64,000 bases of DNA. Origin: a virus. Every line of letters starts with the position of its first letter. Position 1 is the stretch's first letter. The translations under genes and the position numbers were made by a program. This document shows positions 9,455 to 16,979 of the stretch, one piece after another. Where the stretch lies: positions 1 to 64,000 of the IMG/VR virus record IMGVR_UViG_3300043172_000501. The stretch is one strand, 5' to 3'. The notes below the pieces were generated by a model, which was given only the letters and a program-made list of their open reading frames with translations, was not told where the DNA came from and did no database searches.

Positions 9455-9691
9455 ATGGATAATAATAACGAAATAGTCAAAGAAGAAAGTGACACAGATT
9501 TCTGTCCTCATTGCAAAGCAGACTTCATATATACAGCAGATAATACAAGAGCAAAATTTTATTCATTCAATGAAGTTAATATGGAAAGAACACATATAGT
9601 AATTATCCATTTCTGTGCAGAATGTGAATCATGTTGGGTTCGCAAAACTGAACCATGCGAGAAGAAAGGAAACACCAGTGATATTAGTTGA
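9455..9691 (+). CDS. Small zinc-ribbon-like protein (78 aa)
   Basis: Contains two Cys pairs, FCPHC near residue 15 and FCAECESC near residue 55, spaced as in a small zinc ribbon. Highly acidic at the N-terminus and Lys-rich at the C-terminus. AAAGGAATGAC precedes the ATG. Its 3' end overlaps the next gene. Function unknown; a nucleic-acid or protein contact role is possible. Confidence 0.7.
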   Translation: MDNNNEIVKEESDTDFCPHCKADFIYTADNTRAKFYSFNEVNMERTHIVIIHFCAECESCWVRKTEPCEKKGNTSDIS

Positions 9692-9851
9692 ACAGTTTCA
9701 AGTAGCCGTCCACGTTCCTCCAGAGTTACAAGAACATAAAAGTGTAGACGAAATAATCGAGGCATTTGATTTTTATGATGACGATGATGCCCGTATAAAT
9801 TTTGAACTGAGCATGAGTGCTCATAACAAGAACAGAGGAGAAAATAAATAA
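9678..9851 (+). CDS. Small hypothetical protein, GTG start (57 aa)
   Basis: The upstream in-frame ATG at 9615 lies deep inside the preceding gene and would be out of frame with it. The GTG at 9678 has AAAGGA 8 bp upstream and gives a normal 14-bp overlap, so it is the better start. The 57-residue product has an Asp-rich segment (FYDDDDARINFEL). Its stop overlaps the next ATG (TAATG). Function unknown. Confidence 0.6.
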   Translation: MILVEQFQVAVHVPPELQEHKSVDEIIEAFDFYDDDDARINFELSMSAHNKNRGENK

Positions 9852-10789
9852 TGCAACCATTATCAAACACAAAAATCATCAGTGAAGACTTGACACAATC
9901 AAAAGGGCAACACATTGGAGACATTATCGGATGGACTCAAGAAGGCAAAAAGAACAGGCGTATCATAGAAGACGCGCTTGTTAAATTTGGACTATCTGAA
10001 GATGTTGATTTGCCCAAAGTAACTTCCGTATCAGCATATCGTAGAACAATTCCAAAAGCTGTTAAAGGCGGAAAGTTAGATGAGCGAAAATATGAAGCAG
10101 TTTTATTAGAAGACAATGAAACTAAAATTGTCCACGCAATAGTCAGGAAAGATATTGTAACCGGCACCAGTGGCACACTCTCTCTTAAAGATGCCGAGTT
10201 TGAAACTGAAACAAAATTCGCATTTGATAAAGAAGGCTACAAAGATGGTTTAGCTGCAGAACATCTTTTTAAGTTAGAGCATGACACTCATCCTATATCA
10301 GTTAAAGCCCAAGAAATTTATGACAGCATGTGTGTAGTCTACACAGTAGAAGACATCAGAGCAGGATTTCAAAGAGCGTTTAGAAAATGGGGAGGCTGTA
10401 GTCTTCTTAGCAAAGGTGGCTTCTGGTGGATACCACCAACCAAGTCAGACAAAGTTAGAGACTGGGTAGCTTTCATGCAAAGTATCGGTTCTGAAATTGT
10501 TATACTTCCACAATTTGAAACAGAAGAAACTATGGTGTCATTACAGAACAGCACACAGTCATCTCTTGAAGGACAGCTTGAAAAATTATTTTCACAACTA
10601 GAAACATTTAGTGGAAAAGATACAACAAGATTGTCCACACTAGAAAAAAGAGTTGAAGCTTTTGACGACCTTCGTGACAAAGCAGAACTGTATGAAAGAC
10701 TTCTTGGTCATAATCTTGACGAAATAAAAACCAAACTAGAAGGTGCAAGTGTAGCTCTAGTTCAATCAATCAAAGAAATGACTTCGTAG
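9851..10789 (+). CDS. DUF6744-like early protein with shared C-terminal module (312 aa)
   Basis: The N-terminal 230 residues contain the segment AGFQRAFRKWGG...GGFWWIPP, which I associate with the DUF6744 phage family that often sits beside MoxR/VWA genes. The last 65-75 residues form a predicted coil (GQLEKLFSQLETF ... AELYERLLGHNLDEIKTKLE). The same module ends the proteins encoded at 14866-16116 and 16116-16979. It starts on a TAATG overlap and is followed by structured RNA D and then the MoxR-like ATPase. The family assignment is from memory of the motif; biochemical role unknown. Confidence 0.6.
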   Translation: MQPLSNTKIISEDLTQSKGQHIGDIIGWTQEGKKNRRIIEDALVKFGLSEDVDLPKVTSVSAYRRTIPKAVKGGKLDERKYEAVLLEDNETKIVHAIVRKDIVTGTSGTLSLKDAEFETETKFAFDKEGYKDGLAAEHLFKLEHDTHPISVKAQEIYDSMCVVYTVEDIRAGFQRAFRKWGGCSLLSKGGFWWIPPTKSDKVRDWVAFMQSIGSEIVILPQFETEETMVSLQNSTQSSLEGQLEKLFSQLETFSGKDTTRLSTLEKRVEAFDDLRDKAELYERLLGHNLDEIKTKLEGASVALVQSIKEMTS

Positions 10790-10869
10790 CATTCGTGCGA
10801 GCGGGGTAGAAATACCCCACAGCTAGGGAGAGTCCCTGGTGCTTATCAATATCGATAAGTAGGCGCTGC
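10789..10869 (+). ncRNA. Structured intergenic RNA D: four-way-junction cloverleaf
   Basis: A closing stem (GCA + GTGC at 10789-10798 paired with GCGC + TGC at 10863-10869, with a TTC bulge) encloses three hairpins. These are GGGGTA-GAAA-TACCCC (10803-10818), GCTAGGGA-GAG-TCCCTGGT (10822-10840) and CTTATC-AATATC-GATAAG (10842-10859). The overall shape is a cloverleaf of about 81 nt, but without a T-loop or an anticodon-like arm, so it is not a tRNA. It begins at the stop codon of the preceding gene and ends about 34 nt before the MoxR-like ATPase start. Confidence 0.6.
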
Positions 10870-10902
10870 TTAAATTAGTAGTACAACGAGGAGAAAAAAC
10901 AA

Positions 10903-12108
10903 ATGGCGACTGAAGAGAAGAAAAATAATAAAAAAGTAAAAAACTTTCAAAACGCTCAACTAAGATTGTCGAAAATCGAAGAGCAATTAAATGACGCATT
11001 TCTAGAACGTAGCGAACTTATAAAAAATATGATGATCGCAATTGTTGCTGGAGAACATATTTTCGTAGGTGGACCTCCCGGAACAGGTAAAACATTATTA
11101 GCTCAAGTATTCGCAAACGCCTGTGCAGGCGGTTCATTCTATGAGTTCCTTATGAACAAGTTTGCAGTACCAGAACAGATCTTTGGACCTATAAAATTCA
11201 GCTCATTAAAAAAAGATGAATTTGAAAGAAATTTCGTTGGATACGCTCCTGAAGCGAGAGTGTGGTTTTTAGATGAAATTTGGAAAGCTAGTATCGCAAT
11301 TCTTAACACTCTATTAAAAGTGACTCAAGATCGTGAAATGAGAAATGGTTCCAAGATGGTCAAACTACCACTAGACATGGTTATCGCTGCGAGCAATGAA
11401 TACCCACAAGACGAAAGTTTAAACGCCCTATATGATAGGTTCTTAATTAGATTCTGGGTAGATTATCTCGCAGACGCCGACAACGTAAAGGAACTTTGGT
11501 CTAACGGAGGAGTGATTAAACCTGTTACCGCTAAACTAGAAGATGGCGACTTAGAACTACTCCGTGAACAACTTGGAAAAGTGCAATTCTCCAAAGGTAA
11601 CATTCAAACATTATCAGAAATTAAAAGCGCAGTTGAAGCTGAAAGTTTTGTTGCTTCAGACAGAACATGGATGAAATGTATGAAACTAGTTAGAGCTTCC
11701 GCAGTTGCCAGTGGACGATCTAAAATTATCGGATCTGATTTTAGTATCTTATCAAATGTACTTTGGAAAGAACACAAAGACCGTCCTAAATTACATGAGA
11801 TAGTTGGAAATGCCGCAGACCCTTACGGTAGCAGAGCTGAAGCTATCATTGACGGAATTAAATTAGCACTTGCCGAGACGCCTGACATTTCCACACTAAG
11901 AAACGGTACAATAAGCAAGATAGACTTTATCAACAAACTAGGACCAGTAAACGGAATGCTTGCATCACAAAGTACAGCCATCCAAGAGTTAGAAGACGAC
12001 GCACAAGACAATCCTGCAGTCCAAAGCGCATCAAAGAAATTAGAAGAAGCTTTCACAGCTGTTGATACCGCCATGAAAGAAGCTAGTAGATTCAGGGAGC
12101 GTCGATAA
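10903..12108 (+). CDS. MoxR/CobS-like AAA+ ATPase
   Basis: A 401-residue AAA+ ATPase. Walker A GGPPGTGKTLLA lies near residue 58, Walker B WFLDEIWKA near residue 120, and a sensor-1 type ASNEYPQ segment near 165. These match MoxR-family ATPases (relatives RavA, CobS), which act with VWA-domain partners as chaperone-like remodelers. The ATG has a GAGGAG site. The stop overlaps the start of the VWA gene (ATAATG), so the pair is translationally coupled. The C-terminal 100 residues are helical. The substrate is unknown. Confidence 0.85.
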   Translation: MATEEKKNNKKVKNFQNAQLRLSKIEEQLNDAFLERSELIKNMMIAIVAGEHIFVGGPPGTGKTLLAQVFANACAGGSFYEFLMNKFAVPEQIFGPIKFSSLKKDEFERNFVGYAPEARVWFLDEIWKASIAILNTLLKVTQDREMRNGSKMVKLPLDMVIAASNEYPQDESLNALYDRFLIRFWVDYLADADNVKELWSNGGVIKPVTAKLEDGDLELLREQLGKVQFSKGNIQTLSEIKSAVEAESFVASDRTWMKCMKLVRASAVASGRSKIIGSDFSILSNVLWKEHKDRPKLHEIVGNAADPYGSRAEAIIDGIKLALAETPDISTLRNGTISKIDFINKLGPVNGMLASQSTAIQELEDDAQDNPAVQSASKKLEEAFTAVDTAMKEASRFRERR

Positions 12109-13574
12109 TGTCAAAGAATCTAATTTATAAACCTAGTGCATTCCACAGGCATCAGTGGAAGTACTATAAAAAAGTCGAACCAGACGCAAGGACCGCAGAG
12201 CGTATTGGTGAAGACAGGTATGAAAAATTTCCTGATTTTTCCGAGGAAATATTCCACAGTATGTATGCAGATAAGCCGAACAGAGTAGAAGAACCAGCAC
12301 CAGGTACTGAAATATTCCAGAAGCTTGACCAGGAAATTAACAAGATACCAGAAGTTGCCGATCTCGCTAAACGATGCAAAGGCGATGAGAGATGGTCCGG
12401 CATAGCGACAACAGCAATCATTGATGAGTTAATGAAAAGTGTACCAGCTCCAGATGGTCAAGTGAAAGATCCTTCCAAAGATGAGCAAGTGATTCAGTAC
12501 CTGGAAAGATTATTAGATAATATGGCAGAAGGCGACAAAGACGCAGAACACATGAAAGAGACTTTAGAGAACGCCAAGAATAGTCGTGATGAAAAAATAG
12601 AAAACAATATAGATGCTGCGAACTCTATAGATGAATCAGATATTCGTAACGCTTTAAGAAAAGCTGCGAAAGGCGCAACAGACAATATCGAAGCTGAACA
12701 AAACATGATCGATTCTTTTTCTGCAGGTGAAGGCACAAGCTCTAATAGATTACAAAGAAAAGCAATCGCAAGAAAACTAAGAAAAGTAATCAGCGGAAAC
12801 AAACGAATGCAAAAAATAGCAGAACTTGCAGGAAGACTTCGCAGAGTTGCTTTAGAACAACAAAGACAAAAACCACGAAAAGGGACAGACGAAGTAACAG
12901 GCATAGAACTAGGGGACAATCTTAGCAGACTGATACCTTCAGAAGCTATCTTCATGGAAGATGATTTAGAAGTAATCTTCGCCAGGAAATACAATGAGAG
13001 AGCTTTACTGAATACAGAGCTAAACAAAAATCCACCCAAAGAACAAGGGCCGATTATCATGCTTTTGGATAGTAGTGGCTCAATGTCCTACAACAACGCA
13101 GACGCCTGGGCTGCTGCAGTATGCCTAGCATTTTTAGAAATTGCAAAAAAACAAAAGAGAGCTTTTTCAATAGTTCATTTTGGTGGTGACGTGAGAAGAA
13201 CTGATAAGTGGAAAGCCAAAGGAGAATGGGGAATTGATTCTATCTTAGAAGCTGTATCATTCTTCGCATGTGACGGCGGTACAAACTTCATGCAACCTAT
13301 AAACGAAGGCATCAGGTTCATTCGTGAAGAAGGTGACTTTAAAAAAGCAGATCTTATTATGGTAACTGACGGAGAAGCAAATGTCTCTCCCGGCTGGGAA
13401 ATAGACTACAACAAAGCAAAAGAAGATTTAGAGTTTAGTACTTATTCAATATTAGTAGGTAGCTCCGCTGAAGGAGCAAAGAAAACATGCGAGAAATTTT
13501 CAGACGAAGTTGTCTTCTTAGCAGACGCAATAAAAGAAGAGAAAAATATGTTTGAATTTTTCAAGAAAGTTTAA
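12108..13574 (+). CDS. VWA-domain protein, CobT-like partner of MoxR ATPase
   Basis: 488 residues. The N-terminal 300 are helical and highly charged. The C-terminal 180 form a von Willebrand A domain with a complete MIDAS: DSSGSMS (about residue 321), a Thr in CDGGTNF, and Asp in VTDGEA. The domain order (charged N-terminus, C-terminal VWA) matches CobT-like partners of MoxR/CobS ATPases. It is coupled to the ATPase gene by start/stop overlap. Together they probably remodel a protein or complex during early infection; the target is unknown. Confidence 0.85.
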   Translation: MSKNLIYKPSAFHRHQWKYYKKVEPDARTAERIGEDRYEKFPDFSEEIFHSMYADKPNRVEEPAPGTEIFQKLDQEINKIPEVADLAKRCKGDERWSGIATTAIIDELMKSVPAPDGQVKDPSKDEQVIQYLERLLDNMAEGDKDAEHMKETLENAKNSRDEKIENNIDAANSIDESDIRNALRKAAKGATDNIEAEQNMIDSFSAGEGTSSNRLQRKAIARKLRKVISGNKRMQKIAELAGRLRRVALEQQRQKPRKGTDEVTGIELGDNLSRLIPSEAIFMEDDLEVIFARKYNERALLNTELNKNPPKEQGPIIMLLDSSGSMSYNNADAWAAAVCLAFLEIAKKQKRAFSIVHFGGDVRRTDKWKAKGEWGIDSILEAVSFFACDGGTNFMQPINEGIRFIREEGDFKKADLIMVTDGEANVSPGWEIDYNKAKEDLEFSTYSILVGSSAEGAKKTCEKFSDEVVFLADAIKEEKNMFEFFKKV

Positions 13575-13583
13575 AGAGAAATC

Positions 13584-14081
13584 ATGCCAAGAACAAAACT
13601 AAAACCATGTCATTGTGGGAATGACGAATTAGTAGAACGCCCTTTCATAGACAGGGAAAAACCTAATATCATGGTTATCTGCTCACACTGCGACAGTCAC
13701 ATGACCATAACCAGTTGGATGAACAGAAGAGAAGTAACCAGCGAATCAAAAACAGAATCAGCTAAAGTTGATGTTATAGTGGATACAGTTTACAAACTGA
13801 CAAAAGATACCTGGAATAAAAGAGTCACATTAAAAGATAGTGTCGAACAGATGAGAAGCTACATCGCTGACTTTATAGGCGCAGGTAAATCTGGAATCCA
13901 CATAACAGAAAAACAATTTTTAAAAATGATCCTAAATCTAGGAGGCATAATGGTTCTTCTTTCAAAAGAATTAGTAGAACTCCAAAAGACAAATAAACCA
14001 GAAGACACAGACGAAACAGTTTATATAGCTATGCCCAAATCAGAATTCGGAGCCAGCGCAAAAAAAGAAGACTGGAACTAA
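13584..14081 (+). CDS. Zinc-ribbon protein, Lar-like N-terminus (165 aa)
   Basis: The first 50 residues carry KPCHCGN ... ICSHCDS ... SWMNRRE, the arrangement of Lar-type restriction-alleviation zinc ribbons (KPCPFCG ... C..C ... WNRR). The remaining 110 residues are helical and unlike classical Lar, which is much shorter. It lies just after the VWA gene with 9 bp between. An anti-restriction role would fit the methyltransferase and deazaguanine genes elsewhere in the window but is not shown by the sequence. Confidence 0.55.
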   Translation: MPRTKLKPCHCGNDELVERPFIDREKPNIMVICSHCDSHMTITSWMNRREVTSESKTESAKVDVIVDTVYKLTKDTWNKRVTLKDSVEQMRSYIADFIGAGKSGIHITEKQFLKMILNLGGIMVLLSKELVELQKTNKPEDTDETVYIAMPKSEFGASAKKEDWN

Positions 14082-14083
14082 TC

Positions 14084-14365
14084 ATGAAACAAAGAGAAAT
14101 CACAACAACAGCAAAAAAACAAGTAGCAAACCAGATCCTTGTCTTATGCGAAGACATTTTCCGTCAAGATGAAAATTTCATTAAAAGATTATCTAAGATA
14201 GAACAGAGTGAAGTTGCTAAAGAAACCTACATCCAGATAGCTCGCGTATTTAATTTTCTCGGATTTGACACACCAACAGAAGTATCCACTGGAGAAAAAT
14301 CATGGGACGAAACCTGTAAAACGATAAGAGCAAGAGAAAATAATAATAGTAAAGATAAAAAATAA
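14084..14365 (+). CDS. Small helical hypothetical protein (93 aa)
   Basis: A predicted all-helical basic/acidic protein with no cysteine cluster or membrane segment. It begins 3 bp after the preceding gene and is the last gene before the XRE-family regulator. Function not recognised. Confidence 0.65.
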   Translation: MKQREITTTAKKQVANQILVLCEDIFRQDENFIKRLSKIEQSEVAKETYIQIARVFNFLGFDTPTEVSTGEKSWDETCKTIRARENNNSKDKK

Positions 14366-14480
14366 AACTTGTCATTTAGGACTGGCTAGTATAGTTTTTC
14401 TTTTAATGCTACAGTAAATCTGATATAACTAAAGGTGACTGTACAACTCAATTATTATTTTAGAAATAAAGGGAATTAAC
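14366..14480 (+). promoter_or_regulatory. Promoter/operator region of the XRE regulator
   Basis: Two candidate promoters are seen: TTGTCA (14369-14374) with TATAGT (14390-14395, short 15-bp spacer), and an extended -10 TGATATAAC at 14421-14429. The inverted repeat TACAGT (14410-14415) / ACTGTA (14438-14443) brackets the second -10, as expected for a repressor operator. The adjacent helix-turn-helix gene is the obvious candidate to bind it. No hairpin terminator was seen. Confidence 0.45.
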
Positions 14481-14750
14481 ATGGAACGCAAAACAGTAAA
14501 ATCTTTTAATCACTTTCGGGCTAGAGTCGAGATAGAAGCACACAGAAACAACTGGACATTAGCTGAAGTAGGGCAACGTGTGAAGAGATCACCACAAGCT
14601 CTACAAGACATTTTAAAACGAGGAAATCCTACATTAGAGACATTGAAACAGTTTGCAGAAGCTCTTAATATCTCAGCAGAAGAAATGATGTCAGAAGTTG
14701 ACCCCTTAGAGTATGGGAAAATGATGATACCAAAATTAGTAAAAATATAA
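14481..14750 (+). CDS. XRE-family helix-turn-helix regulator (89 aa)
   Basis: Residues 10-70 contain the HTH_XRE pattern: a first helix (RVEIEAHRNNWTLAEVGQRV), recognition segment KRSPQALQDILKRGNPTLET and the closing LKQFAEALNISAEEMM. Length and domain are typical of small phage repressors/Cro-like proteins. It has its own upstream promoter region containing a TACAGT inverted repeat, suggesting autoregulation. It precedes the recombination/replication genes and probably times their expression. Confidence 0.8.
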   Translation: MERKTVKSFNHFRARVEIEAHRNNWTLAEVGQRVKRSPQALQDILKRGNPTLETLKQFAEALNISAEEMMSEVDPLEYGKMMIPKLVKI

Positions 14751-14759
14751 AAAGCAACC

Positions 14760-14841
14760 GCTCCTGCTGATGCAAGAGATGTTCACCGTGGCAAGGTTCT
14801 CCTCCCGGGTCATAGTGGGCGTTTCTTTCATCAGTACGAGC
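14760..14841 (+). ncRNA. Structured intergenic RNA E before the exonuclease gene
   Basis: A long-range stem closes the element: GCTC (14760-14763) with GAGC (14838-14841), then a 3x3 internal loop, then CTGATG (14767-14772) with CATCAG (14829-14834). Inside are smaller arms such as GAGA...ACC / GGT-TCTC and CCC/GGG. The 115-bp gap is otherwise gene-free and ends at a GAGGCAACGC leader to the YqaJ gene. No T-run. Confidence 0.6.
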
Positions 14842-14865
14842 ATTAGGTAAAGTTAGAGGCAACGC

Positions 14866-16116
14866 ATGAAATCAGAAGAAGAAATAAAGTTAGAATTTGA
14901 ATGGCTACAACGAAGGAAATTCGGAATAGGTTCAAGTACCTCTCCAGTTCTAGTTTTAGGCAAAGTGTTCACTTCGACACCGCTGTCAGTTTATATTGAT
15001 AAGAAAACACCAGCAGTACCAAACACTGAAGACAACCCAGAATTTAGGCGTGGTCATAAATACGAACCAGTCGCCATTGAGTTATATCAAGAGAAAAACC
15101 CACAAGTTAAAACTTTCATGCCGATAACACAGCAAGAACGTTATTATGACTATCAAGTTTTTCATCCAACACTGAAACACTTTTATGCAGACTTTGATGG
15201 TTTTGAAATTGATGAAAACGGAGACTTGTGGATATTAGAAGTTAAGAGTCCCAGACAGATGATTGTTGACAGAATAAAAGCAGAAGGTGTTAAAGATTAT
15301 TATCAAGTCCAATGTCACCACCTACTCGGTGTAGCTTCTGTGGCTCGTGACCTCCTACCAGCACCAATAAATAAATGCAAAGGCAAATTGAAAGGTGCAA
15401 AAATAATAATCTATGAATGTGAAAATATTGATATCCTAACACACGAAGTGGAATACGATCAAGAGATGATTGATTTAATTTTCGACAAAGGAACCGCATT
15501 CTGGACAGAAAATGTTGAAAAGAATAATCCGCCACAACTTCAGTCACAAGTTCCTTCTGCTGTCATCTCCAACAAAGGCGGAACTTATGAACACGTAAAA
15601 GGTAAAGCATGGGAAGAAGCTTCCGGGATGTTATTACTTGCTGCGGAAATGAAAAAACTTGCAGAAAAAAGACACGCAGCTGCAAAAAAACAATTATCTG
15701 AAGCAATGAAAGCTGCCAAGATGACTAAGGTTATTTTACCAAATGGAACCAAGCTAAACCTCGGGATACAAGCCGGTAGAAAATCTTTTGACAAAGAAGC
15801 TCTAAAAGCAGCACACCCAAATATTGATTTAGATCAATTTAATAAGTATGGAAAATCATTTGAAGCTTTCAGAGTTTACGGAAAGACATCCGTTCCTAGT
15901 GAAGAAACCCTAGACGGAGCGATCGGAACACTCAGCGACCAGCTAGAAGCTTTTCCTAAAAGGAATTTAGATTCTGAAATCGCCATGGAAGTTTTTGAAG
16001 AACTACAAAACAAAACAGAACTGTATCAACGATTGTTACAGAGCGAGCTTGAAAGATTAGACACAGCTCTTGATATTGCCGGAATTGCTGCAATAAAGAA
16101 AGCAACAAATAGCTAA
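14866..16116 (+). CDS. YqaJ-family viral recombinase/exonuclease
   Basis: 416 residues. Residues 10-190 show the YqaJ/lambda-exonuclease nuclease fold: an IGSS motif near residue 22, FRRGHKYEPVA (acidic residue after the helix start), a DFDGFEI segment, and the catalytic LEVKSP motif near residue 125 (E-x-K). This family degrades one strand of DNA ends to load a RecT-type annealase. The C-terminal 70 residues are a coil module ending AELYxRLL-like (TELYQRLLQSELERLDTAL) shared with two neighbours. It is coupled to the next gene by TAATG, and RecT follows one gene later, so they form a recombination module. Confidence 0.85.
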   Translation: MKSEEEIKLEFEWLQRRKFGIGSSTSPVLVLGKVFTSTPLSVYIDKKTPAVPNTEDNPEFRRGHKYEPVAIELYQEKNPQVKTFMPITQQERYYDYQVFHPTLKHFYADFDGFEIDENGDLWILEVKSPRQMIVDRIKAEGVKDYYQVQCHHLLGVASVARDLLPAPINKCKGKLKGAKIIIYECENIDILTHEVEYDQEMIDLIFDKGTAFWTENVEKNNPPQLQSQVPSAVISNKGGTYEHVKGKAWEEASGMLLLAAEMKKLAEKRHAAAKKQLSEAMKAAKMTKVILPNGTKLNLGIQAGRKSFDKEALKAAHPNIDLDQFNKYGKSFEAFRVYGKTSVPSEETLDGAIGTLSDQLEAFPKRNLDSEIAMEVFEELQNKTELYQRLLQSELERLDTALDIAGIAAIKKATNS

Positions 16117-16979
16117 TGTCGAAGAAGAAAATAAAAAACAAAAAACTTGATGCCGTTCCAAAAGATGAGATGCTGACTAGTTTTGATATGGCTCCAGTTT
16201 GTTCATCTGAGGTTAAACTAGACAGTATAGATGCTTGGCTTACAACACTGACAAAACCAAATGATAAATTTGATGATTACGTAAACCTTATGAGTTCTCA
16301 AGTTTACATTAACTCACCACCACCACGTGTTCACCCGATGCCTATTGTAATAAAGAAGTTAGACGGATTACCAATAGAAATAACTTTACAAGCATCAGAA
16401 ATTGAAAACTTTAGCCATATACGCAAACAAAACAAAGCGACTATTTATGACGCACGCACTCAATCCATAACTATTGATGGACCACTAGATGAAGAAGCTC
16501 TGAAGTATTCACCATTACTTGATATGCTTAAAAATTTCTTACCAACAACCCAAAAAGAAACACTTTATGCAGTCACTCTAAAATCCACAAACAGAGACAA
16601 AGACGGAACAGTCACTTCGTCCTTCTTCACTACTAACGGGAGACAAATAAAGACAGCGCATGAAACATTTATAAGGTTACTTCCTTCAAAAGAAGAAGCA
16701 GAAGAGATACGTAAAAATAATTACTGTGACGTAATCGAAATCAAACCACATAGTGATGACATTGACGGGCAACTAGCTAAACTGCAAGATCGAGTTGTCC
16801 AGTTTGAAACAAATATAAAAACAATGTCCAAAGAAGAGGCAACTGGTGAATACGCAAACATCAAGCCTGTAGCAGAATTGTATTCTAGGATGTTAAAAGA
16901 AGAGGTTGCAAAAATTGATTCTATTTTAGAATCAGCAGAAACAGAGTTGTGTAAACAACTCAGAAGAGAGTCGAAATGA
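16116..16979 (+). CDS. Unknown protein between exonuclease and RecT, shared C-terminal module (287 aa)
   Basis: The N-terminal 210 residues contain beta-rich segments (for example IVIKKLDGLPIEITLQ and YAVTLKSTNRDKDGTVTSSF) with no recognised catalytic motif. The final 65-70 residues (DGQLAKLQDRVVQFE ... AELYSRMLKEEVAKIDSIL) belong to the same C-terminal module found on the YqaJ exonuclease and on the DUF6744-like protein. It overlaps both neighbours by a few bases. A recombination accessory role is inferred from position. Confidence 0.65.
   Translation: MSKKKIKNKKLDAVPKDEMLTSFDMAPVCSSEVKLDSIDAWLTTLTKPNDKFDDYVNLMSSQVYINSPPPRVHPMPIVIKKLDGLPIEITLQASEIENFSHIRKQNKATIYDARTQSITIDGPLDEEALKYSPLLDMLKNFLPTTQKETLYAVTLKSTNRDKDGTVTSSFFTTNGRQIKTAHETFIRLLPSKEEAEEIRKNNYCDVIEIKPHSDDIDGQLAKLQDRVVQFETNIKTMSKEEATGEYANIKPVAELYSRMLKEEVAKIDSILESAETELCKQLRRESK

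Noticed and set aside
12494-13060. Minus-strand 188-codon reading frame opposite the VWA gene
   Set aside because: Hydrophobic Ser/Leu/Phe-rich translation typical of the antisense of Lys/Glu-rich helices; no ribosome binding site.
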